Assembly: GCF_001565895.1 (NCBI RefSeq)
Contig: NZ_LSNE01000020.1
Span: 69,772-133,771 of the forward strand
Source of the DNA: Paraglaciecola hydrolytica
Lineage (GTDB): Bacteria > Pseudomonadota > Gammaproteobacteria > Enterobacterales > Alteromonadaceae
DNA length: 64,000 nucleotides
Direction of reading: 5' to 3'
Each line of letters opens with the position of its first letter. Within the stretch, counting starts at the first letter, position 1. The position numbers and the translations under genes are program-made. Below the pieces are notes generated by a model. It did no database searches and was not told the DNA's origin. It saw nothing but the letters and a program-made list of their open reading frames with translations. Positions 56,996 through 64,000 of this stretch are shown piece after piece.

Positions 56996-58231
56996 ATGCC
57001 AGTTAAAGCAAAGATATCAAACTCGACAGTAAAAACCTTAAAGCCAAGTGATAAACGACTCAATGATACTGATATTTCAGGCTTCCATGCGCGGATTACC
57101 GACAATGGAAAAATTAAGTATTACTTGTTTTACCGCCTCAATGGAAAACAGGTTAATTATCTACTTGGTGCGGATGGTCAGATTACTCCAGCACAAGCCC
57201 GTGACTTAGCTAAAGACAAGATAGCCGAAGTCACTAAGGGTATTGATGTTCAAGCCGTCAAAAAAGACGCTAAGGAGCAAGTTAAGCTTTCAAAGTTATC
57301 TACGCTCTTGGCGTTTGTTGATCAAAAGTATGCGCCTTGGTTAACGACCAGAAATCCCAAAACGGCAAAACAAGCAATTCATAATCTTAAAGTCGCTTTT
57401 CCTAATTTCCTCAATCTGCAATTGTCGGCCATTACCGCTTGGGAAGTTGAAAAATGGCGCAGTGATAAAAAGGCAGCGGATTTAAAACCGGCCTCCATCA
57501 ATCGACGTTTAAATACTTTGAAAGGTTGTTTAAGTCGTGCGGTTGAATGGGAAATTATCGACGGCCATGATTTAAATAAAGTTAAGGCGCTAAAAGTAGA
57601 CAATTCCAAAGTGAGATATTTGGATAAAGGCGAAGAACTAAGATTACGTGAAGCGTTGCGCGCAAGGGACGCAAAGATTAAAGAACAGCGGAACAGCGCT
57701 AATAAATTTCGTGAAGAGCGAAACTATGAGCAATTACATGATTTATCAATAAACACCTTTGCTGACTATTTAGAGCCAATTGTATTGTTGGCAATGAATA
57801 CAGGTATGCGACGAGGGGAGATCTTGAGCCTCGAATGGCAAAATGTGGATCTGACTAACCGCAACCTTACTATCATTTCTGATAATGCTAAATCAGGTAA
57901 AACACGACATATTCCTTTAAATACCGAAGCATTTCAGACCTTGAACAATTGGAAATTAGATTCCGGCTCGTTAGGCGCTCTATTTAAAGGGCAAAACGGA
58001 AAGCCATTGTTAGAAATCCGCAAGAGTTGGGAAACAGTTTTGGATATGGCAAAAATTGAAAATTTTCGTTTTCATGACTTACGCCATCATTTTGCAAGTC
58101 GCTTGGTTATGGCATCTGTAGATCTAAATACGGTGAGAGAGTTATTAGGCCATAGTGACTTAACTATGACCCTTAGATACGCTCACTTAGCCCCTGAACA
58201 TAAGGCTGCAGCGGTTAATTTGATTGGTTAG
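56996..58231 (+). CDS. Tyrosine recombinase integrase of element 2 (DUF4102/P4-type)
   Basis: The start at 56996 (MPVKAKISNSTVKTLKPSDK) gives a DUF4102-type N-terminal DNA-binding domain; 411 aa; upstream codons lie in leader DNA. Catalytic residues are in NTGMRRGEILSLEW (Arg), HDLRHHFASRLV, LLGHSDLTMTLRYAHL (His, Tyr). It differs clearly from the element 1 integrase but uses the same tRNA-Arg end. The leader contains TGCTACA repeats (56958-56982) also found left of element 1. Confidence 0.93.
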   Translation: MPVKAKISNSTVKTLKPSDKRLNDTDISGFHARITDNGKIKYYLFYRLNGKQVNYLLGADGQITPAQARDLAKDKIAEVTKGIDVQAVKKDAKEQVKLSKLSTLLAFVDQKYAPWLTTRNPKTAKQAIHNLKVAFPNFLNLQLSAITAWEVEKWRSDKKAADLKPASINRRLNTLKGCLSRAVEWEIIDGHDLNKVKALKVDNSKVRYLDKGEELRLREALRARDAKIKEQRNSANKFREERNYEQLHDLSINTFADYLEPIVLLAMNTGMRRGEILSLEWQNVDLTNRNLTIISDNAKSGKTRHIPLNTEAFQTLNNWKLDSGSLGALFKGQNGKPLLEIRKSWETVLDMAKIENFRFHDLRHHFASRLVMASVDLNTVRELLGHSDLTMTLRYAHLAPEHKAAAVNLIG

Positions 58232-58246
58232 AATTCCCGTTTAGTA

Positions 58247-59359
58247 TTATTTAAAACTCATGCCTCTTAGCTGCAAAATCAATTGATTATGTTGACCAAT
58301 CATTAAGTTATTCATTTCAAATGCATTACGTTCATAGCTCATTAACTTGTCATTTTGCAGTGTTATCACTTCGTTGTGCATTTGCTTTTGAGAACTATGT
58401 ATATTTCTTAATTCAGCGCCTAATGTGCTGGTCATATTGGATAATTGGTTTTTCATTCCAGATATTGCAGATGAAAGATTGGTGAATCCTGCAATTAATA
58501 ATTGGTTTGTTCGGCGCGCTTCGTAGATAAGTGCAAAGTTAAAATCTGCTTGAGCTATTTCAATAGTTTTATTTAGCTCAGTGATAAATTCATCAATTTT
58601 CGAGAGAGCGATGATATCGTCATCTGTATATATAAATTGGGGAGCAGCGCCCTTATATTCTAAACAAGCTTTTTGAAATGTTATGGCGTTATCTTTTATT
58701 CCACTCAGGGTGTCGTAATATGAACCTATAAACGAATAAATTTCTTCAATTTTGTCCCAGAAAGGTGAGAATAATGAACGGTTGTATAACTCTTTTACTT
58801 CGCAAAGGTATATAGATGCATCAGTTAATGTTATGGGTAATTTTTCACCCATATTGATTGCCTCTTGGTTAAGTCTGGGGAGCAATGAAGCTAAAGAAAC
58901 TTGGTGCTGTGCTTCTTTTTCTTTTGCTTTTTGTTTATCCAATGCCTTATCTGCTGCACGAAGATCTGAATAATATTTTTCTTTATCGATATTTTCTATT
59001 TCTTTTTCCAATTTTCGTTTTATAGAACGTGTATTTATGTCGTAGCTTTTTTGAGCTTCCTTAACAGGCTCCATCTGTCTTTTACTAAATAATATTGCGA
59101 TGCCAAATATACCAATTATGCCTCCTCCAGCGATCCTTAGAAGCCAAATTGCTATTTCACCCCCCCCCCTTGCAGGTTCATAAAAAGGAAAGATAATAAC
59201 TCCCAATGCGAATATGGCGATACTTCCCCAAATATTAGAAGCATACTGCTTTTTTTCTTTAGAGATTGCGTTGTTCAATCTCTCTGTAATTATCTTTAAC
59301 TCTGAATCATACTCCGCCTGCCTAATGGCTTTTTGTACTTTCACTTCATCTTCTGTCAT
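58247..59359 (-). CDS. Coiled-coil membrane protein of unknown function with G10 tract
   Basis: This 370-aa protein has a short helical N-terminus and two membrane segments (about residues 45-60 and 72-92). A long coiled coil (about 95-160) and a helical C-terminal domain follow. The turn between the membrane segments is encoded by a run of ten G residues on the coding strand (59160-59169, residues RGGG), which could vary in length and switch the gene off. I recognise no family. It converges on the integrase gene with a 15-bp gap. Possible roles include superinfection or membrane sensing; unproven. Confidence 0.6.
   Translation of the reverse strand: MTEDEVKVQKAIRQAEYDSELKIITERLNNAISKEKKQYASNIWGSIAIFALGVIIFPFYEPARGGGEIAIWLLRIAGGGIIGIFGIAILFSKRQMEPVKEAQKSYDINTRSIKRKLEKEIENIDKEKYYSDLRAADKALDKQKAKEKEAQHQVSLASLLPRLNQEAINMGEKLPITLTDASIYLCEVKELYNRSLFSPFWDKIEEIYSFIGSYYDTLSGIKDNAITFQKACLEYKGAAPQFIYTDDDIIALSKIDEFITELNKTIEIAQADFNFALIYEARRTNQLLIAGFTNLSSAISGMKNQLSNMTSTLGAELRNIHSSQKQMHNEVITLQNDKLMSYERNAFEMNNLMIGQHNQLILQLRGMSFK
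59160..59169. repeat. Homopolymer tract C10 (G10 on coding strand)
   Basis: Ten consecutive C on the plus strand lie inside the membrane-protein gene, in a codon context that would change frame with any one-base slip. Such tracts are typical phase-variation sites. Confidence 0.8.
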
Positions 59360-59945
59360 AACAACATCCTTGATTAATATATTGATTTATCTAATCGCTT
59401 TTTGAGCATAAGAACATGTGCTCGTAGATAAAAAGTGTAATAAAACTAGAATTTAAAGGGGTTTTTCATCTGTGTCTAGAATTTGAGGTGACATAGGTTA
59501 TATTTGCCGCTTTATTAAATTTGAGAGTCATTAAACTTAGCTGAGTGAGCACATATGAGTCTTAATAGTTATTCTGAAATAGACTTTATCAACAAATTAA
59601 CTATAAATATTTCTGTTAAACCTATTTATCCTTAAATTCCTCTGTAGAGCTTATGTTTACAGATTATTTTGATTTGTGCTGTCCTTTTTGCATATTTGAT
59701 TGGCAATATCCTCTGTGGAGCTGATTTTTAGCGCTCATTTTGCTTAATACTAACTTTAAGCGTTCTTTTTTAAATATTCTCTGCAGAGCTTGTCTTTACA
59801 GCTCATTGAGCGAAATTAACCAGTAAAGTTGAGAACTGATTTTCGCTTATTATTTGGGTTACTTTATTCCAAAATTTGATTAGGATTGGCAAACAGATTT
59901 GTTCATTTAGTAAAAAGTAAAATATGGTTTAGCTAAAGGAAAGGA
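59360..59945. promoter_or_regulatory. Intergenic region with three iteron-like repeats
   Basis: This 586-bp gap contains three copies of a CTCTGYRGAGCT core at 59640-59651, 59711-59722 and 59779-59790, spaced 71 and 68 bp. Each is followed by a variable TTTACAG/TTTTTAGC block and ATTATTTTG/TCATTTTG/TCATTGAG. The third core is the perfect palindrome CTCTGCAGAG. They lie before the 313-aa gene and could be operator or replication-protein sites. Confidence 0.5.
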
Positions 59946-60887
59946 ATGATTAAGAAAGACTACTATCGTTATGATGAACTAAGTCCTCGATTTAATATTT
60001 TAGACGCTGATTTAGTGTATTGGCATGAAAAGAGGCTTCTGTCTTTTGTAATCCCTCAGCTAATTCAAGATTATATTATTGGTGGTTGGATAAAAGGTGG
60101 GGGGTTTCGTGGTTATGGCGTTGTTGAATATAAAGGTTTGATAAGCATACCAAGCAGCACGGAAAAACTCATACTTGAAAAAGGTAAATCGCATATAGGG
60201 GATTGCTGGCTGTTAGAATTAGACAAAATTAAGTATCTGGATGATTCATATAGATTTAGCGTTCCTTTGCCAAACAGTTTGATTCATTCATGGCAGTCTA
60301 GGTCTTTAGTCGATATCGATTGGGATATAATTCCTGCTAAGCGTTTTCCGACGGTTCAAAAAGAAAGTTCAATTCAACCGTTTATTAAAGCGATGGAAAG
60401 CATAAAGAATAAGGAATTCAAACCAATGTCACATTTCGAAGCTGATCTTAAGGATATATTATCACCACCGTATTTGGAGATTAAAAAACAAGAGCTGTGT
60501 ATTACGCATGAAAATCTAATCAAATTGGGTATTATTGAGTCAGACAAAAAGCCTGAAGGTTTGCAGGAGATTTCCAAAAATACGCCCCTTTTAAATGCAG
60601 AACCTCAAGAGTCAGATAAGCGTTCTAGCCAGTTAAGCGCACTAATTGAGCGTATGTTATTAGCGAAGCCAAATTTGAAAACTATTGAAGTTTGGCGGCT
60701 ACTTAGAGCCGAAACTGAGTTAGACATTATGGAAAGGACATATGACAACGAAGGTATTTTGATGGATATGACTGCTAATGACTTACTCTGGGTTAGTAGG
60801 TATGGCAATCAATCTAACGTTCTGAAGTCTACCTTTGATTCAAAAGTGTCCAGAATACGCAAAAAATTAGGTATTAATAAAAAGTAA
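59946..60887 (+). CDS. Hypothetical protein of element 2 with DNA-binding-like C-terminus
   Basis: This 313-aa protein starts after GGAAAGG. The N-terminal half is mixed alpha/beta with many aromatic residues (WIKGGGFRGYGVVEYKG); after a linker, the C-terminal ~90 residues are helical and basic (VSRIRKKLGINKK). I recognise no family. Its location between the repeat array and the AlpA-like gene suggests a regulator or replication accessory. No signal peptide or membrane segment. Confidence 0.55.
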   Translation: MIKKDYYRYDELSPRFNILDADLVYWHEKRLLSFVIPQLIQDYIIGGWIKGGGFRGYGVVEYKGLISIPSSTEKLILEKGKSHIGDCWLLELDKIKYLDDSYRFSVPLPNSLIHSWQSRSLVDIDWDIIPAKRFPTVQKESSIQPFIKAMESIKNKEFKPMSHFEADLKDILSPPYLEIKKQELCITHENLIKLGIIESDKKPEGLQEISKNTPLLNAEPQESDKRSSQLSALIERMLLAKPNLKTIEVWRLLRAETELDIMERTYDNEGILMDMTANDLLWVSRYGNQSNVLKSTFDSKVSRIRKKLGINKK

Positions 60888-61006
60888 TTTGCGATTAAGC
60901 ACGTTTATTTGCACTTAAGAATGCAATATTTGCGTTAAAGCTTATCCGCAAATTTTCGTCCATTAAATTCAACCTCGAAGTTAATCCACCAACAACGAGG
61001 TTAAAA

Positions 61007-61267
61007 ATGGATACTCACAATAACGCTGTGAAGCGCGATGAATTAGCAAAGCGTGTTTTATCAGAAATAGAAACATCAGAGTACATCGGTATGAGCCGTT
61101 CTTTTTTGCGTCAGGCGAGAATGGATGGTAATCGTGATAACCGCACTTCTGCGCCGCCTTTTATCAAAATTGGACGCTCTGTCCGTTACTTGAAAGAAGA
61201 TCTTGATCAATGGCTTGATAGCTTTTTCAAACAAAGTCACCTTTGCCAAGAGCGAGGTGTTTTATGA
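61007..61267 (+). CDS. AlpA/HTH_17-type DNA-binding regulator
   Basis: This 86-aa protein has the winged-helix core SEYIGMSRSFLRQARMDG and PPFIKIGRSVRYLKEDLDQWL, the usual excisionase/AlpA pattern. Such proteins activate integrase or replication genes of satellites. Its TGA stop overlaps the ATG of the next gene (ATGA), so the three genes to 63358 form one operon. Confidence 0.8.
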   Translation: MDTHNNAVKRDELAKRVLSEIETSEYIGMSRSFLRQARMDGNRDNRTSAPPFIKIGRSVRYLKEDLDQWLDSFFKQSHLCQERGVL

Positions 61268-61542
61268 ACATCAAGCTTACAAGCCAGCAAAAACTCAATT
61301 TAATGTATTTGGCCAATAACCGTTTTATCGAAATTTGTACTTCAGTTGGTCGCTCATTGGGTTGTGCCGTGTTCCCCGATGGTAATAATGCAAAATCTAT
61401 TATGGCTGCTTTTAATACCTTTCTTGCGTGGGGATATTTTGACGAGGAAGAAAAGCACTATCATGGTTTACGCTATTCGCGTTTTACCGTTAATGAAAAG
61501 GGTAAACAAGCATTATTGAATGCGGAGGTGGTTAGTGAATAA
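61264..61542 (+). CDS. Small hypothetical protein in replication operon
   Basis: The start at 61264 is within the ATGA overlap with the AlpA-like gene and gives 92 aa. It is helical, with a winged-helix-like end (GLRYSRFTVNEKGKQALL). Family not recognised. Its end overlaps the GTG start of the replication initiator by 8 bp and supplies its GGAGG ribosome site. Confidence 0.6.
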   Translation: MNIKLTSQQKLNLMYLANNRFIEICTSVGRSLGCAVFPDGNNAKSIMAAFNTFLAWGYFDEEEKHYHGLRYSRFTVNEKGKQALLNAEVVSE

Positions 61543-63358
61543 ATTCATTGATAACACCTTAGAGCGAGAGCTTATCTCGCGTGATAGCGAATTTACGGAT
61601 TTTTTCGAATCGCTACACTTCGAGGATAGGCGATTCGTGCGAGAGTGTATCTCGCATTACCCGCGCAAAATACAGCGCATAATTATTGGTTTGTATCGCA
61701 AAGAATCGACTCCCTTTCTCGCTAATACCGCGCTTAGGCAGTTAATCGAAAAACTTAATGCGATAACCCCGCCAATTTTGTTAAGCAATTTTGATGCTGG
61801 TGAGAATGAACTTCGAGAACTTGCCGATGAAATGGCTAATCGATGTCGAGCATTTCAAGTTAGAGCAACCCGACTTTATGCGGTTACTCGCGTTAATGAC
61901 GTTAACGCATCAAAGCGAGTTAACACGCATCAAAGTGAAAAAAACACCTGTTTAAAATCCGTTAACGGTTTAAAGCGTAATGATTCGCTTGAAGACGTGT
62001 ATTTATGGTGTCGTAATTTCGTTAATGAAAAAGGGCTTATTGCGCCTGAAATAAACACTAAGCAAACTATCGAAGGCTGCGTAAAGCGAATGCAAGATAG
62101 GGGCTGGTGGTTACGTAAGTTGCGAAGACTAATTGTTAAAAGCCGTGAAAAAGTGATGCTTGAACTTAATCAAGTGAATCGTCTTAAAGGCATCTATTGC
62201 AGTGACTTAACCGCAGTTAATCGTAAACGCCAAAAAGAGCAGCAATTGCAAATGCTCGATTCTTTAACAATGACTAACGAGTTAGGCGAACAGTTTTCAT
62301 TACGTGATTTGCATGATGTCAATGTATCTAACCCAACTATCAGGCGTAATGAGTTAATGACTCGTATGAGTGGTTTCGAGGAAATTTCTAAAGAGTCAGG
62401 TCATATAGGTATTTTTGTGACTTTGACTTGCCCGTCTAAATATCATCGTGCTTATTCTAAATCAGGTCAACGTAACCCAAAGTGGCAAGGACTAACCCCT
62501 TATGATGGGCAGCAGTACTTGTGTTCAACGTGGGCAAAAATGCGTGCTGAGCTTGGTAGACAAGATATTCGTATGTATGGGCTGCGTGTAGCTGAACCAC
62601 AGCACGATGGCACTCCACATTGGCACATGATGTTGTTTATCGAAAAAGCCCAAGCAGAGAGCTTTAAGGCCATTATTGAGCGCTATTCATTTGAAGAAGA
62701 TGGTAACGAGCAAGGTGCACGAGAAAATCGCGTTAAGTTTGTGGATATAGATCCTAGCAAAGGTTCGGCTACCGGCTATGTGGCTAAGTATGTTTGTAAA
62801 AATATTGACGGGGCAGATCTCGAAAAAGGCGTATACGGGGAAGATCCTATTATGGCCGCGCAACGTGTTGAAGCGTGGGCAAGTTGTTGGGGCATTCGAC
62901 AGTTTCAGCAAATTGGCGGTGTTTCGGTAACAGTGTGGCGAGAGCTTCGACGGTTTCGGGGCTCCGTATACGGAGCAAAATCCGAAGATGATGCACGAAG
63001 CCCCGTATACGAAAAACCTAATTCAGAATCGCTTCGAAGCCCCGTAAACGAAGACAGTACCTTTACGGAGCTTCGTAGTGCCGCAGATTCCGGAAATTGG
63101 GCTTCGTATACGAAACTCATGGGCGGTGTGTTCTGTATACGAAAGTCTCAGGCTATGCGCCCGTATTACGAGTTGGTCGTTAACAAAGTCTCAGGCTTGA
63201 TTAAAACCAGTTGGTTTGATGGCTTAATCACAACAAAGCTAAAGGGTATTAAGTACAAGGGTAGTCAAATCATTACCCGTATACACACGTGGCAAGTCAG
63301 TGTGGTTAAGAATGGAAAAGCCGGAACGGATTTTTTGCCTTCACTTGGAGTTCTGTAA
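61535..63358 (+). CDS. HUH-family replication initiation endonuclease (phage P2 gpA type)
   Basis: The GTG start at 61535 is preferred because GGAGG lies 6 bp upstream; 607 aa. Motifs of the rolling-circle HUH family are FVTLTCPSKYH, PHWHMMLFI (His362, His364) and the two-tyrosine motif YVAKY (Tyr415, Tyr419) as in P2 gpA. It nicks its origin and starts rolling-circle replication. The C-terminal coding DNA holds a repeat cluster (62961-63143) that may be the origin itself, as P2 has its origin inside gene A. The C-terminal protein shows matching repeats (RSPVYE, RSPVNE). Confidence 0.88.
   Translation: MNKFIDNTLERELISRDSEFTDFFESLHFEDRRFVRECISHYPRKIQRIIIGLYRKESTPFLANTALRQLIEKLNAITPPILLSNFDAGENELRELADEMANRCRAFQVRATRLYAVTRVNDVNASKRVNTHQSEKNTCLKSVNGLKRNDSLEDVYLWCRNFVNEKGLIAPEINTKQTIEGCVKRMQDRGWWLRKLRRLIVKSREKVMLELNQVNRLKGIYCSDLTAVNRKRQKEQQLQMLDSLTMTNELGEQFSLRDLHDVNVSNPTIRRNELMTRMSGFEEISKESGHIGIFVTLTCPSKYHRAYSKSGQRNPKWQGLTPYDGQQYLCSTWAKMRAELGRQDIRMYGLRVAEPQHDGTPHWHMMLFIEKAQAESFKAIIERYSFEEDGNEQGARENRVKFVDIDPSKGSATGYVAKYVCKNIDGADLEKGVYGEDPIMAAQRVEAWASCWGIRQFQQIGGVSVTVWRELRRFRGSVYGAKSEDDARSPVYEKPNSESLRSPVNEDSTFTELRSAADSGNWASYTKLMGGVFCIRKSQAMRPYYELVVNKVSGLIKTSWFDGLITTKLKGIKYKGSQIITRIHTWQVSVVKNGKAGTDFLPSLGVL
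62961..63143. other. Candidate rolling-circle origin inside the replication gene
   Basis: It begins with the perfect 16-bp palindrome GCTCCGTATACGGAGC (62961-62976). Direct 18-mers CGAAGCCCCGTATACGAA (62996-63013) and CGAAGCCCCGTAAACGAA (63035-63052) follow, then palindrome TTCGTATACGAA (63103-63114) and GTATACGAA (63135-63143). A cluster of palindromes and direct repeats in the initiator gene fits a nicking origin. Confidence 0.55.
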
Positions 63359-63551
63359 ATAACTGTACCCAAATATCAGCTGAGTTGATTTTTACTTATT
63401 TTAAAAGCCAAAAACACGTCATGTTCTGATAGCTGAGTTCTGACACAAAATTGAAAATTTGTTAGATGATATCGTCTCTTTAGCTTTGGAGTTCTGCATT
63501 CTATTTGATATAGTATATTACGATGTTACGGTCTTGGAACTAGGACGTTTG
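63359..63551. other. 193-bp intergenic region
   Basis: An A+T-rich spacer between the replication gene and the partial gene to its right. I see no hairpin terminator or operator; two GGAGTTCTG copies (63346-63354 and 63487-63495) are the only repeat. Confidence 0.4.
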
Positions 63552-64000
63552 GATGGCTAAAGACTATAGCAGTGATAAAATCTACAAGTTATGTGATTAT
63601 CCTCCGTATCGTAGGTTTGGTGAAGACAACCCTGATAGAAACAAAGATACTTATCGAATAATGGATTTAAAAAACCCATCGTCGAATAATCACCAATCCG
63701 CGATAAAACATTTCGGCACAAATTTTTCAGCAGGTTTAAAGAAACTTGTAGTCAATATAAAAACAGACAAAATTCAAGTAGCTATAGTTCCGTCATCAAA
63801 AAAAGGTAAACGTTCATCAGGACTTGAAGCTATTTTAAAAATGGTTGAAGAGGTGGCGATAATATATGATCCTTTATTCCTCGTTCGAGATGAAGACGTT
63901 CCGGCTTCACATGAAGGTGGAAATAGAAGTATAGAGAAGCATATAAATTCAATTTCAGTGAAAAAAATTCCTGACCCAAATATTCCAATGCTCATCCTAG
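63552..64000 (+). CDS. Partial phosphoribosyltransferase-like protein, cut by window edge
   Basis: The frame opens at ATG 63552 and runs to the window end (149 codons). The region VAIVPSSKKGKRSSGLEAIL resembles the substrate loop of type I phosphoribosyltransferases, and the end PNIPMLIL is where the PRPP-binding D-D-x-x-T-T-G motif would begin. An N-terminal segment KLCDYPPYRRFGED precedes. Such proteins occur in mobile-element cargo with unknown substrates. The assignment depends on sequence beyond the window. Confidence 0.55.

Larger units (their letters stand above)
56769..64000. mobile_element. Second integrated element in tandem (element 2), right end beyond window
   Basis: It begins at the shared att copy and carries its own integrase, a coiled-coil membrane gene, an iteron-like array, an AlpA-like regulator and an HUH rolling-circle initiator. 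No capsid, tail or conjugation gene is visible, so it resembles a satellite or plasmid-like integrated replicon. The right boundary and intact tRNA-Arg are expected past 64000. Confidence 0.7.

Noticed and set aside
62961-63143. CRISPR array or attC-type repeats
   Set aside because: Repeats are short, unevenly spaced and lie inside an intact coding frame of the initiator; no cas genes.

Overview
The window looks like a chromosomal stretch of a marine, plant- or seagrass-polysaccharide-degrading gammaproteobacterium. An Alteromonadales member of the Paraglaciecola/Glaciecola/Alteromonas type is my best guess. The reasons are a long-plug TonB receptor with a C-terminal aromatic-rich strand, a DUF1593 (Sde182-type) paralogue family, a RibB with a decayed cyclohydrolase half, and moderate base composition. 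The left ~38 kb is carbohydrate catabolism; the right ~25 kb is two integrated elements placed in tandem at a tRNA-Arg(CCG) 3' end.

Positions 1-10643 hold a pentose-catabolic unit. A leftward operon runs from 8598: two-subunit transketolase, FGGY kinase, ribose-type ABC transporter (lipid-anchored binding protein, DUF2291 protein, ATPase, permease) and a DUF1593 lipoprotein. It diverges from a DeoR-type repressor and a TIM-barrel sugar isomerase. This set matches the known D-apiose route: isomerase to apulose, kinase to apulose 4-phosphate, two-subunit transketolase to xylulose 5-phosphate plus dihydroxyacetone phosphate. An AraC regulator and ribB follow.

Positions 13288-37988 hold a pectin-utilisation locus. 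On the minus strand are a DUF5060-type hydrolase, alpha-L-rhamnosidase (GH78), MFS transporter, GH28, a sialidase-fold protein, DUF1593, GH105, a second DUF1593 and a PL1 lyase. On the plus strand are a TonB receptor, PL10 pectate lyase, LamG protein, GH140-type apiosidase and an esterase, followed by a CBM remnant and a lipoprotein. Outer enzymes cut homogalacturonan/rhamnogalacturonan, side chains including apiose are released, and rhamnose or unsaturated uronosides are processed further in. I infer that the natural substrate is an apiose-bearing pectin: apiogalacturonan as in seagrass zosterin, or RG-II.

Element 1 (38414-56815) is bounded by 47-bp direct repeats of the tRNA-Arg 3' half and carries an integrase at its right end. 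It has a mobilisation module in the R388 order (RHH protein, TrwB-like coupling protein, TrwC-like MobF relaxase) but no visible secretion channel, so it is an integrative mobilizable element. Its cargo is a restriction-modification system (m5C methylase plus MvaI/BcnI-type endonuclease plus a third nuclease-like gene), a secreted two-gene cassette whose small member is a bacterial homologue of the Hedgehog signalling domain, and an unassigned WbqC / membrane PLD-like / HAD-Nudix operon.

Element 2 (56769 to beyond the window) begins with its own integrase and a coiled-coil membrane protein containing a G10 tract. It continues with three iteron-like repeats, an AlpA-like regulator and a P2-gpA-type HUH replication initiator whose C-terminal coding region contains a cluster of GTATACGAA motifs, a candidate rolling-circle origin. 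It ends in a partial phosphoribosyltransferase-like gene. The intact tRNA-Arg gene is expected to the right of the window.
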